From: Microcoleus sp. EPA2
GTDB lineage: Bacteria; Cyanobacteriota; Cyanobacteriia; Cyanobacteriales; Microcoleaceae
Reading direction: 5' to 3'
Length of the DNA stretch: 64,000 nucleotides
NCBI GenBank assembly: GCA_020882975.1
Contig: JAHRFD010000016.1
Location: forward strand, 1 to 64,000
Position 1 is the stretch's first letter; every line of letters starts with the position of its first letter. The notes below the pieces were generated by a model, which saw nothing but the letters and a program-made list of their open reading frames with translations, searched no databases and was not told the origin of the DNA. Positions 63,401 to 64,000 of this stretch are shown here, piece after piece. A program made the position numbers and the translations under genes.

Positions 63401-64000
63401 AATCAAATTTCCACAGGGAACAGAACGCCATTCAATATATCGATAACTACCATCTTTGGCGCGATAGCGATTAATGAACTGGGGAATTGGTTTCTGTTCG
63501 CTCAAATCAGATACTGCATCTAGAGTTGAGGCGAGATCGTCGGGATGAACCAAATCGAGAAAGAGTTGACCTTCTAGTTCTTGAGTGCTGTAGCCGAGAA
63601 CTGTTTCCCAAGCGCGATTCAGGCGATGAAAATGGCCGCTGACATCGGCAATGCAGAGCAAATCGATAGCAAGGCTAAAAAACTGTTCCAGTTCTAATTC
63701 AGCGGTTTTGCGATCGCTAATATCACAATGAGTGCCAATAAACCGCAAAGGTTTACCTTCAGTATCCCACTCAACCACCTGGCCGCGGTCTAAAATCCAC
63801 TTGTAAGAACCGTCTTTGCAGCGCAGGCGATGTTCGTTGCGATAGGTAGAAGTTTCGCGGTCAAAGTGTTTGGCAAAATCTGCATAGCATCGAGCTTTAT
63901 CTTCTGGATGCACCAGCCGATCCCACTCTGCTAAAACATTCGTAATTTCATGTTCTGCATAGCCCAGCATCGCTTTCCACTGCCGAGAAAAGATAACTTC
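60461..64000 (-). CDS. Multi-PAS/GAF histidine kinase, 5' end beyond window
   Basis: At least 1179 residues, incomplete: an ATG lies at 63968-63970, but the frame stays open through 64000 and the residues before it (FSRQWKAM) continue the usual PAS start, so the true start is to the right of the window. At least five PAS units are visible, one GAF domain, and the core with EKMSSLGQLVAGIAHEINNP and GKGTGMGLATSYQI. It is a paralogue of the downstream kinase; several DNA blocks are almost identical, as expected after gene conversion or recent duplication. Confidence 0.9.
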   Translation of the reverse strand, partial: EVIFSRQWKAMLGYAEHEITNVLAEWDRLVHPEDKARCYADFAKHFDRETSTYRNEHRLRCKDGSYKWILDRGQVVEWDTEGKPLRFIGTHCDISDRKTAELELEQFFSLAIDLLCIADVSGHFHRLNRAWETVLGYSTQELEGQLFLDLVHPDDLASTLDAVSDLSEQKPIPQFINRYRAKDGSYRYIEWRSVPCGNLIYAAARDITERKQAELENWRVQKFLSSVIENIPNMVFVKDAVDLKYVSLNKAGEELIGYPRTALLGKNDYDLFTAAAADSICSQDRAALASGQVLDILEERIQTSHQGTRIVHTKKIPILDELGNPKYLLGISEDITDRQQAEDALRASEEKLRSLFDLCPLGIALNDMQGRFIEVNSAAETIYGYTLEELNQLSYLDLTPQKYATAEIHQLELLNTIGRYGPYQKEYIRKDGSLLPVELLGVLVTGKDGSQYIWSVIIDISDRKQAEMLIQKSQKRYETLAEASPIGVFLTDAKGDCLYVNQTWSQTTGLTQEKALGPDWDRTLHPQDRERVFKEWYDSALVKQKFQSEYRFLRPDGSVAWVLGQALPLIDSRGEIEGYVGTVTDISDRKQAEIKLATSEAELSALFNAMQDVIIVLNVEGRYLKIGGSSSSLLYRPSQELLGKTLHEVLPQNIADTFLNGIHQSIITQSVTHLEYSLPLGDRLFWFDARISPMSQERVVWVARDITDRKRQEQALRLIVEGTAAKIGEEFFKSCVQYLAQALEVRYACISEFVNSEKSIATTLAFWAGDDFGQNFTYNLCGTPCHNVHRIAEVCRYPNLVQCLFPKDDDLVTLQAESYAGLPIVDAAGNCLGILAVLDTKPMVQDLEMQSAILKIFATRAGAEMERMQAEAALRRSSMQLRLQSEELATTLHKLQQTQTQLIQAEKMSSLGQLVAGIAHEINNPVSFIYGNLQPAADYASDLIELVRLYQEQYPSPPQAISDLLEDIDFEYLATDFYKLLESMKTGATRIRDIVKSLRTFSRLDEADLKEIDIHENMDTTLMILQNRLNGRAGKPEIHITKNYGALPLIECYGGLLNQVFMNLLSNAIDAIEQRQENLEASAKLDYLGCITIATSMASENWVRISVQDNGCGINPEVQEKIFNPFFTTKPIGKGTGMGLATSYQIVTENHRGNLRCISTPGEGTELAIELPICELNPT

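Noticed and set aside
1..64000. tRNA or rRNA genes
   Set aside because: Scanning both strands for T-arm (GTTCRANTC-like) motifs within cloverleaf contexts and for conserved rRNA segments gave nothing I could support.

Overview
The window is chromosomal DNA from a filamentous, non-heterocystous-looking cyanobacterium (Oscillatoriales; Microcoleus/Oscillatoria-like). The evidence is the very frequent GCGATCGC-type (HIP1) octamers, psbY, the master regulator RpaB, a cyanobacterial complex-C cofactor assembly protein, DUF928/DUF1517/Uma2/XisH-XisI families, a cyanoexosortase, and many AACTAAT/AACCAAT-type heptanucleotide tandem repeats between genes. Genus-level placement is inference; no rRNA or tRNA was found.

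Layout. 1-9.6 kb: a gene-poor left end, a DUF2993 lipid-binding protein, an rRNA pseudouridine synthase translationally coupled to a RodZ-like protein, malQ, psbY (41 aa, with its own terminator and a long upstream stretch with several hairpins), then a ParA/MinD-like ATPase and a CHASE2 membrane sensor. 9.9-14 kb: two tandem DUF928 secreted proteins (divergent from CHASE2), a HAD phosphatase, a NurA-domain protein and a small membrane protein. 14.2-26.3 kb: mainly housekeeping genes: an ABC exporter, a VWA/SLH surface protein, a methyltransferase, leuA, a LabA-like NYN protein, a LuxR-type response regulator, a thioredoxin-like ferredoxin, and CIRCE-controlled groES-groEL.

26.5-40 kb is an accessory island. 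It holds a VapC toxin with an antitoxin-like gene downstream instead of upstream, a phospholipase-D/TerD fusion, a GST, a lone ABC-2 permease, a Uma2 nuclease, a HicB antitoxin whose 3' end is replaced by a MITE-like element, an AbrB/PIN toxin-antitoxin pair, a decayed second toxin-antitoxin locus with a duplicated upstream region, and xisH-xisI. It ends with the most interesting part: a minus-strand operon JAB peptidase - E2-like - 63-aa small protein - E1-like (ThiF), followed by a 55-aa CxxCxGxG zinc microprotein. This is a ubiquitin-like conjugation/deconjugation system. It is divergent from a STAND (NB-ARC-like) ATPase that lacks sensor repeats. The shared intergenic region carries a cluster of TATCATAA motifs.

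40-49.8 kb: radA, rpaB, the complex-C assembly protein, and a surface/export cluster (HpsJ-like protein, cyanoexosortase A with its EpsI-like partner, dTDP-glucose 4,6-dehydratase). A nearly identical 57-bp element sits on the start codons of both the HpsJ-like gene and rfbB. Three small secreted or cytoplasmic cyanobacterial proteins follow.

49.8-64 kb: a co-directional minus-strand signalling cluster. Two very large PAS/GAF histidine kinases (one running off the window), a CACHE-HAMP hybrid kinase, a REC-kinase, a REC protein and a REC-adenylate/guanylate cyclase suggest a phosphorelay feeding cyclic-nucleotide output.
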